Both the position numbers and the translations under genes were made by a program. From the NCBI GenBank assembly GCA_934270345.1, contig CAKQPT010000048.1, positions 1-12,625 on the forward strand: 12,625 bases of DNA, read 5' to 3'. Positions 12,572 through 12,625 of this stretch are shown piece after piece. How positions within the stretch are numbered: position 1 is the first letter of the stretch; every line of letters begins with the position of its first letter. The stretch is from an uncultured Oribacterium sp. (GTDB lineage Bacteria > Bacillota > Clostridia > Lachnospirales > Lachnospiraceae). The notes beneath the pieces were generated by a model that made no database searches, was not told the origin of the DNA, and saw nothing but the letters and a program-made list of their open reading frames with translations.

Positions 12572-12625
12572 ATGTCGTCAACCCAACGTCAACTTAAGAC
12601 TGGTTGCTAGAAGAATGATATCACA

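Overview
The window looks like a mosaic stretch of a Clostridia chromosome, most likely from a gut Lachnospiraceae-type bacterium. This is inferred from the strong AGGAGG-type ribosome binding sites, the CVYC-type thioredoxin, the choloylglycine-hydrolase-like enzyme, the DUF1538/PII pair and several AraC regulators. No rRNA, tRNA, CRISPR array, integrase or complete transposase gene was seen.

Layout. (1) Positions 1-502 hold the first codons of a leftward gene (probable SLC13-type permease) and a small scrapyard of gene 3' ends: a peptide deformylase tail and a low-molecular-weight protein tyrosine phosphatase (LMW-PTP) tail. (2) 503-1696 is a solitary AAA15-type ATPase of the kind found in abortive-infection modules. 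(3) 1818-1982 is a second LMW-PTP tail fused in frame to the C-terminal part of a RelB/DinJ-type antitoxin. (4) 1967-4001 is a divergent pair: a cytoplasmic GH5 glycosidase and an AraC regulator. (5) 4039-4494 is the intact LMW-PTP gene, and its 3' end is what copies (1) and (3) resemble. (6) 4804-5913 is a membrane-anchored Ntn hydrolase of the choloylglycine hydrolase/penicillin acylase type. (7) 5920-7300 is a leftward thioredoxin system: trxB is intact, but trxA carries a TGA in place of a highly conserved Trp. A good promoter with a 9-bp palindrome lies upstream, and a second short copy of the trxA tail lies between the two genes. (8) 7700-9365 has a second AraC regulator and a HAD phosphatase. 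(9) 9477-12494 is a GC-rich unit: a double-DUF1538 membrane protein with a tandem PII-like protein, divergent from an XRE-cupin regulator. It is bracketed by copies of a GGGGTC/GACCCC palindrome.

How it fits together. The most striking signal is the repeated LMW-PTP 3' end, three copies in the same orientation, which divides the left third of the window into a defence-ATPase block and a GH5/AraC block. This is the pattern expected when mobile segments stack up at the 3' end of a gene used as an attachment site, but no integrase is visible, so it remains an inference. The right-hand unit looks like a self-contained regulated transport system: membrane protein, PII-like sensor and small-molecule-binding repressor. 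Its substrate is unknown.
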